From Butyrivibrio sp. LB2008 (lineage in GTDB: Bacteria > Bacillota > Clostridia > Lachnospirales > Lachnospiraceae), in NCBI RefSeq assembly GCF_000621565.1, contig NZ_JHXZ01000020.1, forward strand, positions 26,340-90,339: a DNA stretch of 64,000 nt, written 5' to 3'. Shown in pieces: positions 26,072 through 35,118 of this stretch (position 1 is its first letter; each line of letters begins with the position of its first letter). The notes under the pieces are model-generated. The model was given only the letters and a program-made list of their open reading frames with translations, had not been told where the DNA came from and searched no databases. The position numbers and the translations under genes were made by a program.

Positions 26072-26764
26072 TTATTGCATAAATGTCTTTAGATAGAAAT
26101 CCTCCAAACTTCCATCCTCTTCTTTCCAAGTTCCCTGCCACACTATCTGTCCGCTGTTCATCATTATGATCCTGTCAGCGATATTCTCAACGTCAGATAC
26201 TATGTGGGTGGACAAAAGAACTATCGCCTCTTTTCCGATTTTCTCAATAAGCTCTCTGAATCTCACTCTCTCTTTTGGATCAAGTCCCGCTGTGGGTTCA
26301 TCAAGAACAAGCACTTCCGGGCGATTGATAAGAGCTTGTGCAATACCAAGGCGCTGTTTCATACCGCCTGAATACTTTTTGACCTTTTTTCCAGCAACAT
26401 CTTCAAGACCTACAAGCTTTAAAAGCTCTGCTGTCCTCGCTTTCGCAGCTTTCCTATCCAGTCCCTTAAGCGCACAAAAATACATCAAAAATTCTTTTCC
26501 CGAAAACTCAGGATAATATCCGAAATCCTGAGGCAAATAGCCGAGTACGTTTCTATATTCTTCCGATTTAACAGGAATACCGTCATAATTTATTTCTCCG
26601 CTCGTCGGCGACAGCAAGCCAACCATCATACGCATGAGCGTAGTCTTTCCTGCTCCGTTTGCGCCAAGCAGTCCTGTTACACCTTTTTCAAGGCTAAAGC
26701 TCATTCTGTCCACCGCAATCTTACTGTCATATTGCTTTGTAAGCCTGTCTATCTTTAATTCCAT
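26072..26764 (-). CDS. ABC transporter ATP-binding protein
   Basis: The protein is 230 aa. Walker A (GANGAGKTT), the ABC signature (YSGGMKQRLG), Walker B (VLVLDEPTAGLDP) and the H-loop (LLSTHIVSDVE) are all present. It overlaps the upstream membrane-protein gene by 10 bp and is followed by the permease after 9 bp, so the transporter is a single transcription unit. The substrate is unknown; ECF-linked ABC exporters in Clostridia often respond to envelope stress or antimicrobial peptides. Confidence 0.93.
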   Translation of the reverse strand: MELKIDRLTKQYDSKIAVDRMSFSLEKGVTGLLGANGAGKTTLMRMMVGLLSPTSGEINYDGIPVKSEEYRNVLGYLPQDFGYYPEFSGKEFLMYFCALKGLDRKAAKARTAELLKLVGLEDVAGKKVKKYSGGMKQRLGIAQALINRPEVLVLDEPTAGLDPKERVRFRELIEKIGKEAIVLLSTHIVSDVENIADRIIMMNSGQIVWQGTWKEEDGSLEDFYLKTFMQ

Positions 26765-27489
26765 AAAAGTTCCTCCAACTTAACCGTCTTTTTCACTTCA
26801 ATTGTCTGAAATACCAGCACCAATGCAAGCAACATCATCACTTTGGAAGCGTCGAGGCTGTCTGTCACGTGCATATCATACAGGACCTCTCGTCCGTAAA
26901 ATACGACCAATGCCACACAAAACGGAATTGCGATATGGATTCCTTCATTGTCTTTACCACAGCTTCTGATACTTCTTTCCGCTTCCATCGAAAGGATACT
27001 TGTGACAATATACGGAATGAGAAGCCTTGCCATAACGATGAGACATCCTTTCTCATGTGCTCCCGGCGTAAAGACTGCAAGTAACACTATTGTAAAAAAA
27101 TGTGCCATCGCAATTACAGCCATCTTGGCAAAATACGCTCCCTTTGCGGAAAAAAGAGTCGTTCCTTCAAGCTCTGACATCTCATGCATCTTTGCCCTGC
27201 ATCCCTCGATCATGCCAAAGCACGCAAAAAACGGCATGATCTTGGATATTATTTCTACTTTTTCACTTTCTAAGCCACTAATATTGAATACCGCCCATGC
27301 CAAAAGAAGAATTGAGATTATCCACATTCTTTTGCGTATGTAACGGGCTTGCAGTGCAAGCATTTTAACAAAACTAACTTTCTCAAATTGCTGTTTTCGG
27401 CCGATACTGCGGATAAACGCATCTTTTTTCATATTATCGGGAGCTTCACAGTAGCCCTTCAGCAAGATCTTTATTTCGGAATCTCTCAT
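26755..27489 (-). CDS. Membrane protein between ECF sigma factor and ABC transporter
   Basis: The protein is about 244 aa. Two adjacent ATG codons (27492 and 27489) follow AAGGGG; the second has the better spacing. A cytoplasmic N terminus of about 55 residues precedes six hydrophobic segments. The position after a sigma factor gene, with a 44-47 bp overlap, is where an anti-sigma factor is often found, and the long soluble N terminus could bind the sigma factor. It could equally be an additional permease subunit. No named family is recognised. Confidence 0.7.
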   Translation of the reverse strand: MRDSEIKILLKGYCEAPDNMKKDAFIRSIGRKQQFEKVSFVKMLALQARYIRKRMWIISILLLAWAVFNISGLESEKVEIISKIMPFFACFGMIEGCRAKMHEMSELEGTTLFSAKGAYFAKMAVIAMAHFFTIVLLAVFTPGAHEKGCLIVMARLLIPYIVTSILSMEAERSIRSCGKDNEGIHIAIPFCVALVVFYGREVLYDMHVTDSLDASKVMMLLALVLVFQTIEVKKTVKLEELLWN

Positions 27490-27940
27490 CATTTCCCCTT
27501 TCCAAGAGCACTTGTAACCTGCTCTTTGCATCTTTTAATCTTCTGTAGACCGCAAATCTTGATATTCCTGTCAGTTTGCATATCTCAGACATAGGCTCAT
27601 CATTGACATATCTAAGTATCAACAGTTCCCTGTCTTCGTCGGATATTTCATCCAAAGCCTGTTTGACGGACAGTTTATCCACAATAGCATTTTCAAATCC
27701 GCTCTGAATCCCCAATTCTTCTTCACAATTGTTGATATCTGTGAGTTCGGGCTTATTCTTGCGATACTCATCTATGCACAGATTCTTTGCGATCGTATAC
27801 AGATATCTGTCAGGATAGACGCAGTCCGCACCAAGAAATCTTAAGAACGTTTCCTGTGTCAGATCTTCTGCCAAAGTTTTGTTATTTACTTTAAAGTAGC
27901 AATATCGATATATCTTGTCATAATACTGTTCTATTTCCAT
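27446..27940 (-). CDS. ECF-type sigma-70 factor
   Basis: The protein is 164 aa. Region 2 (about 5-70) includes the DLTQETFLRFL segment that binds core polymerase and the -10 element; region 4 (about 105-155) is a helix-turn-helix (EICKLTGISRFAVYRRLKDAK). There are no regions 1 or 3, as in ECF sigma factors. It is the first gene of the four-gene ABC operon and probably activates it. The ribosome binding site is weak: GGGAGG lies about 14 bases before the ATG. Confidence 0.9.
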   Translation of the reverse strand: MEIEQYYDKIYRYCYFKVNNKTLAEDLTQETFLRFLGADCVYPDRYLYTIAKNLCIDEYRKNKPELTDINNCEEELGIQSGFENAIVDKLSVKQALDEISDEDRELLILRYVNDEPMSEICKLTGISRFAVYRRLKDAKSRLQVLLERGNDERFRNKDLAEGLL

Positions 27941-27983
27941 GGAAAACTTCTTACATCCTCCCTTCTATAATGTTAGACGTAGG

Positions 27984-28002
27984 GCGCACGAGAAATGTGC
28001 GC
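27984..28002. repeat. GC-rich inverted repeat in the sigma operon upstream region
   Basis: GCGCAC and GTGCGC are 7 bp apart, about 45 bp upstream of the sigma gene ATG. It is followed on the plus strand by long A/T runs. It could be part of the terminator of the transglutaminase operon or an operator. Confidence 0.4.
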
Positions 28003-28045
28003 ACAAAATTAATTTTTTTTCAATTTTTTTGAAAATAATGGTCCA

Positions 28046-30328
28046 CTAACCCCGTCCCCCTAGCTCATTCAGTTTCTTTCGCATTTCTGAGGCAAGGGCG
28101 TTTTCTTCAGGTGTGGGGGCTGTATTGTCTCCGGTTCCGTAAACAACGCGGTAAAAGACATCGAACACTTTGCCAAGGTCTTCCCGCAGCTCTTCCGGAG
28201 CGGCTTCCTTAAATTCAGACAGCAGTCCTCTATCCTTTAGATTGTTGCCGGAGCGCTTTATGAGAACTCTCTTTATCTGTTCAACATCGTAGAACAGCTT
28301 CCTGCTCGGTGTTCCATATTTATACCGCAGAATCTTTATCAGATAGATTCCCGCAGCCAACACAATTATGAGGATCACTGTAAAAACTATTGTCGGCAAA
28401 AAGACTTTAAATGCCAAAAGCTTAGATACCGGCTCCTCTTCTTCCACGCTCCCAGCATATATCGGAATATCCGATGATTCATACGGATTTGTACCACCTG
28501 CGTACTGTGCATTATTTTCGGCATTTGCCTTTGCATCAGCCCTGTGCCAGGAATGATCTGACAAAGCATAATAAGCACCTGTCGGCTCAAACGGGATCCA
28601 GCCCACGTTCTCTATATAAGCTTCAGGCCATACATGCGCACAGCTCGAGCTGACCTCATACTCATCCGCTTTGGTGAAAGGAAAAGCAAACCTGAATCCA
28701 CTCGTTGCCCGCGCGGGAATCCCTGACAGACGAAGTAGCATTATCATGGACGATGTGTAATGAACGCAATATCCCTTTCCCGTGTCAAAAAGAAATCTTT
28801 GCGCAATATCCGCCATTCCTTCAGCCGTGCTCATATTTGAACCGGAATTATATCCTCCGACCGCATTTGTGCTGTATGTATACTTCCGAAGATACGCTTC
28901 AAGCATCCTGCACTTGTCATAATCAGTTTCGGCACCTTCCGTAATCTCCTCCGCAAGGTCTTTTAGCCGTGAATCCGCTCCCGTGACATCAAGGTACTCT
29001 TTTCCGACTCCGGACTTAATATTAGAAACAGCCGCCTCATATTCCTCGCGGCTCATGATATCCCCAAACTTTATCCCAAAAAGCCTTATCACATAATCAA
29101 AGGCTTCGTCATAGCTAAGTAATGAGCTTGTTTCCCGCTCTTCTCTGAGCATTTCCGTAAATAGCGTGCTTGCATAATCTATATCAAGATATTTTACATT
29201 TATCTTATAGCCCTTCCTGTGCAATTTGGAACTGACGCCTTCTTTAATCTGTCCATCCTGCTCCGTTGCCAAAAAAGTAAATGCAGGAGCGATTATATCC
29301 TTGGTATTCAGATAAGCATACTCAACTTCAATGTTTGAGATATCTGTAAATTCAAGTACCCTCTCTCTGTCAACGCCATTTTCATACAGGAAATTTATAA
29401 ACCGCACAAGCTGTTCCCTGTCAGCACCTCTTCCACCTGCAAAATATAGAGTTTTCCTGAGCTTAATTTTTTGGCCCGTCTCTTCATCAATGTATGTATG
29501 ATACGGCTGATCTTTAGTATGAATGACCAGCTGTGTTTTTTCACCTGCCTCAAGCTTTTCTCCGTTTGAATCAATCGAGCTGTAGCCTGCCGTATAACTT
29601 TCTCCGAAAAGAGATGAAAGACGGTAAGAAACATCTGACGTAAACGTCTCTATCCTATATGCTATCTTCTGCCCCAGATTCACAACTTTATTCCAGTTTA
29701 TCGGATCTTTTTTTATCGGAATGACAAGCGTGATGACCGCGATTATAAGAAAATAATAAATTGGAAAAGGATCTTTGTTCTTTTCGTAAAAATAAGTCTG
29801 AACCGCAGAAAATGTCAGCGCAACAAGGCAGATACACAACATTTTTTCCGCTACACCCAGTCTTCCAACTTCGCCACCTACAAAGAAAAACAGCAAGGTA
29901 ATAACATCAAGCAAAAGCGCAGCATAAAGAAGCTTCTTTTTCCTGTTTGGGATAAAATGAATCGCCAGCCTCAGAGCTATACCAAAGATCATCGAAGGCA
30001 AAAGAATCGGGAGTACCGAGATATCTTTTCCCAAAAAGAACAAAAGAAGTGCGGGAAGCAGAGATAAAACAGCTGATACCTTGTCAGAAACAAAAATTCT
30101 GAACAGATAATACATTCCCGTAAAAAGCATAAAGAACGTGATGCTCCAAAACGGAAAAGCCACATCTCCCCATGTGACTTCATCTCCCATGAGAACATAA
30201 CACAGCTCCGAAAAAAGCGCAGAAAAAGAAAAAGCAAACAGTGCGCTTACCGTCTCAGTCGCAAATACTGATAAAATTTTCTCCCTCTCCGGGATTTTCT
30301 GTGATAACGATCCATGTTTCTCTGTCAT
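28046..30328 (-). CDS. Transglutaminase-like membrane protein (TgpA type)
   Basis: The protein is 760 aa. Seven or so hydrophobic segments occupy residues about 10-210. A long extracytoplasmic part follows, with a transglutaminase core at about 440-590: C521 in GYCVHYTSS and H565 in CAHVWPEAYI. The third triad position is Glu (WIPFEPT) where many family members have Asp. One more membrane helix (about 640-665) precedes a C-terminal DUF4129-like segment. It is last in the MoxR-DUF58-transglutaminase operon and starts 74 bp inside the DUF58 gene, after AGGAG. The role is probably cell-surface protein processing or crosslinking. Confidence 0.9.
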   Translation of the reverse strand: MTEKHGSLSQKIPEREKILSVFATETVSALFAFSFSALFSELCYVLMGDEVTWGDVAFPFWSITFFMLFTGMYYLFRIFVSDKVSAVLSLLPALLLFFLGKDISVLPILLPSMIFGIALRLAIHFIPNRKKKLLYAALLLDVITLLFFFVGGEVGRLGVAEKMLCICLVALTFSAVQTYFYEKNKDPFPIYYFLIIAVITLVIPIKKDPINWNKVVNLGQKIAYRIETFTSDVSYRLSSLFGESYTAGYSSIDSNGEKLEAGEKTQLVIHTKDQPYHTYIDEETGQKIKLRKTLYFAGGRGADREQLVRFINFLYENGVDRERVLEFTDISNIEVEYAYLNTKDIIAPAFTFLATEQDGQIKEGVSSKLHRKGYKINVKYLDIDYASTLFTEMLREERETSSLLSYDEAFDYVIRLFGIKFGDIMSREEYEAAVSNIKSGVGKEYLDVTGADSRLKDLAEEITEGAETDYDKCRMLEAYLRKYTYSTNAVGGYNSGSNMSTAEGMADIAQRFLFDTGKGYCVHYTSSMIMLLRLSGIPARATSGFRFAFPFTKADEYEVSSSCAHVWPEAYIENVGWIPFEPTGAYYALSDHSWHRADAKANAENNAQYAGGTNPYESSDIPIYAGSVEEEEPVSKLLAFKVFLPTIVFTVILIIVLAAGIYLIKILRYKYGTPSRKLFYDVEQIKRVLIKRSGNNLKDRGLLSEFKEAAPEELREDLGKVFDVFYRVVYGTGDNTAPTPEENALASEMRKKLNELGGRG

Positions 30329-31325
30329 TTTTCATACTCCTGCATGTTTTAACAAGATCAAGTATTTTGGAATATTCCAGGTCCGACGAATATAAAAGAC
30401 CGTCTGAAACAGTGTTATAGAACTCCATGAAACTCTCACGCGAATCGACAAGCTGCTCTCTGACTGTTCCTGCAGGATAGACTATCGTCACGGGAATACC
30501 CTGATTTCCAAAAAGCCACGCCGCCGAGACCACAAATTCAAGGAAATAGTCGCGCTTTATGAGAAAATCAGTATCCTGTTCGCTCTCCGGACGGCTATCC
30601 GCGTTCATTAAAATCGACAGGGTTCTCTTTTCCATCTTGTCAGGAACTCTGACCATGAGCTTTGACGCCTTTGCCGAAACCTTCCAGTTTATTGCCGAGA
30701 GACTGTCTCCTCTTACATATTGTCTTATGTCATTTCCCGGAGTATCTTCAAAGATTCGTTCGCTCTTGCGCCCACGACTGCTGTACAGGTTCTCGAGATC
30801 GAGCGTTTTACCTGCAATTTCTGTTATTCTTGGTTTTACAATGGCACGAAACGAATAGGGAATATTAAAAGACACAGAAAAAATGCGAAACGGATCCGTA
30901 AAAGATACATTCTCAAGTCCGACATCATATACTCCCGCAAACAGGCAGTTGATGCCCGAAAGAAGTTCTTTTTTCTCGTGAATATCAAGTGAAAGCTTTG
31001 TTTTATCAGGGATTTCATAGAGGTTACAACGGCTCTTGAATGTGCCGATCTCCATATTATGGATAGGGAGAAAACCTGCATTTTCAACTAGTGCGCGATA
31101 CTTATGCTCCTCACCTTTCGTGAGCTTATGAACTTCAACCTCCTGATAGACTCTCAGGAATGCATAGTTTAAGACAATATATATGATTGATACGGGAATA
31201 ATCAGAAAAAGCGCAAAAAGAGGCGCATAAGCAACAGGGCCGCCATAAAAGCTCGCAAAGATTATGCCGGCTAAAAGTTCTGCAAGATAGATGATAAGTC
31301 CTTTTTTTATAATTGTTATCTTCAT
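30255..31325 (-). CDS. DUF58 domain-containing membrane protein
   Basis: The protein is 356 aa. Two N-terminal membrane segments (about 5-50) precede a soluble domain with the DUF58 hallmark DIRQYVRGDSLSAINWKVSAK. The family has a von Willebrand A-like fold and is nearly always coupled with a MoxR ATPase. The ATG overlaps the MoxR stop codon (ATGA), indicating coupled translation. It probably works with MoxR as a chaperone-like assembly system for the transglutaminase. Confidence 0.9.
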   Translation of the reverse strand: MKITIIKKGLIIYLAELLAGIIFASFYGGPVAYAPLFALFLIIPVSIIYIVLNYAFLRVYQEVEVHKLTKGEEHKYRALVENAGFLPIHNMEIGTFKSRCNLYEIPDKTKLSLDIHEKKELLSGINCLFAGVYDVGLENVSFTDPFRIFSVSFNIPYSFRAIVKPRITEIAGKTLDLENLYSSRGRKSERIFEDTPGNDIRQYVRGDSLSAINWKVSAKASKLMVRVPDKMEKRTLSILMNADSRPESEQDTDFLIKRDYFLEFVVSAAWLFGNQGIPVTIVYPAGTVREQLVDSRESFMEFYNTVSDGLLYSSDLEYSKILDLVKTCRSMKNDRETWIVITENPGEGENFISICD

Positions 31326-32245
31326 GGCACGCTGATTTTACCAAGTATGCTCCTGACCAGTTCCTCACTTGTTATATGGCTGAGCCTTGCTTCTCCTGTA
31401 AGTATCAGTCTGTGAGGAAGTGTTAGTTTAGCTGCATCCGTGATATCTTCAGGAATGCAGTAATCTCTGCCCGCAAGATATGCTATAGCCTGAGCGCACC
31501 TTAGCATGGACAAAAGAGCTCTCGGCGAAGCACCGACAGCAATCTCAGCTTTATTTCTGGTTGCATCTACTATATTTACCGCATAGCTTCTGAGATTATC
31601 TTTTACAGAGACTGAAGCTACTCCTTTTCTCATATCCAGAATTTCTTTTCCCGAAAGAACGGACTCCGTCTCCTCATGGAGTTGTCCCAAAAGAAACCTC
31701 TCCGCCATATCTTCCGATGCTTTCGTGTCAGGATATCCCACCGAAAGTCTTATCATGAAGCGGTCGAGCTGAGCCTCGGGAAGGGGATACGTTCCTGCCA
31801 TATCAACAGGGTTCTGCGTTCCTATTACCATAAAAGGTTGCGGAACTTCGATAGCCTTGCCGTCTATCGTGACTCTGTGCTCTTCCATCACTTCCAAAAG
31901 AGCGGACTGAGTCTTTGGAGACGTCCTGTTAAGCTCATCCGCAAGAACGATATTGCTCACAACAGGTCCCGGAATCACGGAGAATTCCGCTTTTTTCGAA
32001 TCATATATCGAAACTCCCGTTATATCTGACGGCATCGTGTCAGGTGTACACTGAATCCTTGCAAAAGAAAGAGAGACAGAGTCCGCAAGTGCCTTCGCGA
32101 TAGTCGTCTTACCGACTCCCGGCACATCCTCCAAGAGTACATGTCCCTCAGCCAAAAGCGCAATGATGATCTTCTCGATCACATCGCCTTTTCCGACTAT
32201 TCTCTTTTCTATGTTGTCCTTTAACTTCTGCGCCCGCTCATTCAT
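31322..32245 (-). CDS. MoxR-family AAA+ ATPase
   Basis: The protein is 307 aa. Walker A (GVGKTTIAKAL), Walker B (NIVLADELNRT), sensor 1 (VIGTQNP) and the MoxR arginine/sensor-2 region (LPEAQLDRFMIRL) are all intact. It is the first gene of the three-gene operon; its own stop overlaps the DUF58 start. MoxR proteins remodel or mature partner proteins using ATP. Confidence 0.95.
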   Translation of the reverse strand: MNERAQKLKDNIEKRIVGKGDVIEKIIIALLAEGHVLLEDVPGVGKTTIAKALADSVSLSFARIQCTPDTMPSDITGVSIYDSKKAEFSVIPGPVVSNIVLADELNRTSPKTQSALLEVMEEHRVTIDGKAIEVPQPFMVIGTQNPVDMAGTYPLPEAQLDRFMIRLSVGYPDTKASEDMAERFLLGQLHEETESVLSGKEILDMRKGVASVSVKDNLRSYAVNIVDATRNKAEIAVGASPRALLSMLRCAQAIAYLAGRDYCIPEDITDAAKLTLPHRLILTGEARLSHITSEELVRSILGKISVP

Positions 32246-32364
32246 AGTGCATGACCTCCTATAGCCTGACTTATTACAATTATAACGTTAATTGGTACTT
32301 TCATGCACTTTATTTCATGACATCTACTACAAATTCACTTGACTCGATAAGTGCTCTACGCAAA

Positions 32365-32391
32365 AAGCTGAGAGACTCGCGCTCTCAGCTT
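32365..32391 (-). terminator. Terminator of the small membrane-protein gene
   Basis: AAGCTGAGAG and CTCTCAGCTT form a 10-bp stem followed by a T-run on the minus strand. Confidence 0.8.
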
Positions 32392-32395
32392 CCAT

Positions 32396-32713
32396 TTATT
32401 TACTCACATATAAAACTCCGGTATAGTTCACACATTTAACTCCGTAATCAAGGTCTTCTGTGTGATCGTACTGAAGATCTCCTCTATACCATTTGCCGTT
32501 CTCATACTCTTCGTAGTCAATTACATCTCTTATTTCCTGCTCTGCAGCGTAATTAATCTTTACGCTCTTAACTCTCTGTCCCGGGTTCTTGGTTATTATG
32601 CTGAGTGTCAGGATTGCCGCGATAATAACAAATGTGAAAGTAAATGCTATTATATTCGCTCTTCGTAATCGTCTACATAGATTGTCGATTCTTTCTGTTC
32701 CCTCCAAATTCAT
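32396..32713 (-). CDS. Small single-pass membrane protein, unknown function
   Basis: The protein is 105 aa from the ATG at 32713, preceded by GGGAGGG; the frame extends 20 codons upstream without a ribosome binding site. One membrane helix spans about residues 18-42, leaving an extracytoplasmic domain of about 60 residues rich in Tyr, Asp and Glu. No family recognised. It stands alone between the pectate lyase and MoxR genes. Confidence 0.65.
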   Translation of the reverse strand: MNLEGTERIDNLCRRLRRANIIAFTFTFVIIAAILTLSIITKNPGQRVKSVKINYAAEQEIRDVIDYEEYENGKWYRGDLQYDHTEDLDYGVKCVNYTGVLYVSK

Positions 32714-32865
32714 CCTAAGTCCCTCCCTTTCTCCAAAAAAGACACTTTTATCAGATGCACTTTTCTCAAACAACAGAAAAACTACCTCTTGCAGTCTCTA
32801 TCATACTACAAGGGGCAGTCTTTATCAATAAATCGTACGTTTTTATAGACGTCTTTTGAAATAAA

Positions 32866-34752
32866 TTAGAAAATATTAAAGTATACCTTTCCTGGGATCA
32901 CATTTTTTTTGCAACTTGAGATAATAGCATTTTTTGTGGATTCAACGGTATTTCTAATGTTGCCCTCATTTGAAGGTTTTGCAACTGAATATCCACTTGG
33001 AAGTTTATCTGCCGATTTTCCGCCGAAGCCTATTACGTTTGTCCAGCCTGTGATCTTAAACGGAGAAATATAGTAATTATATCCGCTGTCAAATGCGATG
33101 CAGTGATCAAAGCTTGCTGTCAACGCACTGTTATTATTATCAAATGCTTTTCGTGACTGATTAAATGCAAGGCAATATGACATTGTACGTGTTGACCTTG
33201 AAGTTGACTGGGCGGAACCTAATTTAAATCCGTTGGGATTGCCGTCGTATTTATCACCTGTCCAGGCTGACAGAGAAATATTACCGCTATCTGTTGCAAT
33301 AATATTACCGCCGGGAAGGGCAAAATTTCCACTGTTATATTTTGAGGCAAAAGATGGATCCTTTGCTTCTATCAATTGAATCAACAAGAGGTTTTCATCC
33401 AGCTTTTCTCCTTTATCAAAATCATATTTTCCTGTAAATACATTAGGATTGCCGTTATTCCATACAGCACAGTATTTGTAGGTTATATCAGGAGTCTCTT
33501 CGCCGCTTTTATCATACGAATCCCATCCGTCATCGGAATTATCCCAGGCGTAACAATAAGAAAATGTATTGCCTTTACCTGCACCGAGCTTAGGCGCAAA
33601 ACCGTCGGCATTTCCGCCTCTGGTATATACATCACAGTTGCGGTAACTGCATACATATTCAATGTTGTTGTTATATGCGCCTGCGGTTACCTGAAGACCG
33701 GCGTCATTATTGTAGCGGACAATACAGTTTGAAACGGTATTATTTCCTGCGGAACTTCCTTTAATCTGTATTCCGTTATCAGGGGCGTGCTCTATGATAA
33801 GGTTTTTAATCGTATACTTAGAACCGGTTACTCTGATTCCTACAGCACTATCAGAGGATTTTTTTCCGATATATGATTTCATAAACGGAGTAAAATCAAG
33901 GACGGGATAAGTACCATCGTTATTCTGAATACCGATAATCTGTACATTTGCATTTGATGAAGAAAGAGAAAGCTGCCCATCACAGGAAATCCTGTTTCCG
34001 CTTACATATACTTTTCCGCCTCCGGATGATTGCGCAGAAGATACTGCGGACACAAGCTCTTTATAACTTGTTACAACTTTACCGTCAGACGTATTCTGAA
34101 CTTCGGTCTGAATTTTAGTGGGCTCCGTATTATCTGAAGATTTATCTTCCGTAATATTTTGCTGATCGGAAGCGTTAGTTGATGAATTATCGGTTTTTGA
34201 TGGTGAGTTGCCATTACCTCTTGAATCTACCTGTATTTTAAATATATCGATACCGCTGTTCTTCGAATATAACCATAAATAGCTGTCTGAACCGGCATAG
34301 TTAAAAGATTCTGTAGAAGCAGAAGTACCTGCGTTCATTGTTGCAAGCTGAGTCCCTGATTCATTTGCAACAATGAGTGTACGTGGGGATGAATTTGAAG
34401 AACTTGAAAGTGTGACTTTGATCGTGTCATCTCCACTTATGGGAACTTTCACGGATCGTCCGTTCTTATCGCCCCTTCCGCCGAGCGCAAGCGCATAAGT
34501 ATAGGATATATCGCCTATTGTAGCTTTCTTTGATTTTACTTTCATGGGTAAATCTTTTGTGGCTACAAGTGTCAGATTATCTATAGTGACTTCCGAAGAA
34601 ATTGTGCCCAGATTTTTGAAAGAATTATTTTTAAAGTTCCATGATGTAGATGTTGCTGCCCGAGATTCAAGCGGTTTGGCAACAACTGCAATTCCGGCAA
34701 TAAGAGAAAATGTCAGAATTGTCGAAAATAGTTTTTTCATTCTTTTATGCAT
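32866..34752 (-). CDS. Secreted pectate lyase, PL9-like, right-handed beta-helix
   Basis: The protein is 628 aa. A signal peptide (about 1-32, ending SRAA) is followed by a beta-sandwich module resembling a carbohydrate-binding domain (about 35-178). A Ser/Asn/Thr-rich linker (about 180-220) comes next, then the catalytic beta-helix. The helix shows the PL9 pattern NADGFAPKLGAGKGNTF and WDNSDDGWDSYD, with the Asp cluster expected to bind calcium. PL9 enzymes cleave polygalacturonate by beta-elimination. The ATG follows AAGGAGGG. Pectin use fits a plant-fibre-degrading rumen or gut bacterium. It is a single-gene unit. Confidence 0.88.
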   Translation of the reverse strand: MHKRMKKLFSTILTFSLIAGIAVVAKPLESRAATSTSWNFKNNSFKNLGTISSEVTIDNLTLVATKDLPMKVKSKKATIGDISYTYALALGGRGDKNGRSVKVPISGDDTIKVTLSSSSNSSPRTLIVANESGTQLATMNAGTSASTESFNYAGSDSYLWLYSKNSGIDIFKIQVDSRGNGNSPSKTDNSSTNASDQQNITEDKSSDNTEPTKIQTEVQNTSDGKVVTSYKELVSAVSSAQSSGGGKVYVSGNRISCDGQLSLSSSNANVQIIGIQNNDGTYPVLDFTPFMKSYIGKKSSDSAVGIRVTGSKYTIKNLIIEHAPDNGIQIKGSSAGNNTVSNCIVRYNNDAGLQVTAGAYNNNIEYVCSYRNCDVYTRGGNADGFAPKLGAGKGNTFSYCYAWDNSDDGWDSYDKSGEETPDITYKYCAVWNNGNPNVFTGKYDFDKGEKLDENLLLIQLIEAKDPSFASKYNSGNFALPGGNIIATDSGNISLSAWTGDKYDGNPNGFKLGSAQSTSRSTRTMSYCLAFNQSRKAFDNNNSALTASFDHCIAFDSGYNYYISPFKITGWTNVIGFGGKSADKLPSGYSVAKPSNEGNIRNTVESTKNAIISSCKKNVIPGKVYFNIF

Positions 34753-35052
34753 TAAGGCCCTCCTTTTAATAAAATGATACGCTAATTAAATTAACAAAGT
34801 TCACATATTGTAAACATAGTGAAAAAGTACAATATAATCAGTATAATGGGAGATTTGGCAAATATCAATTGACAGAATTTTGGGAAATGTTGCAGTTTTT
34901 GTTAAGTTGGCTAAATTTAAATTAACAAAACTAAAATACTTTACACATAGCTGAATAAGATGCTTTATGAGCATAATTGAATATTATATTTCAGGAGGAT
35001 TATCGGACTATTCTTTAAAAGGAATAGTCCCGCATAAAAAATAGCAATAAAA
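34753..35052. other. Intergenic region upstream of the pectate lyase
   Basis: The region is AT-rich and has no open reading frame with a ribosome binding site. It should hold the pectate lyase promoter; several TTG...TATAAT-like matches exist but none stands out. A perfect hairpin (GGACTATTC / GAATAGTCC, 35005-35030) lies near its right side without a clear T-run. Confidence 0.5.
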
Positions 35053-35091
35053 GGGAGCTGGAAAAAATGATTTCTCATTTTTCACAGCCCC
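35053..35091 (-). terminator. Terminator of the ABC exporter pair
   Basis: On the minus strand GGGGGCTGTGAAAAATGA pairs with TCATTTTTTCCAGCTCCC, followed by TTTTATT. It lies 28 bp after the stop codon. Confidence 0.8.
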
Positions 35092-35118
35092 CTGTAAGTT
35101 TTTTATATACTATCTCCA

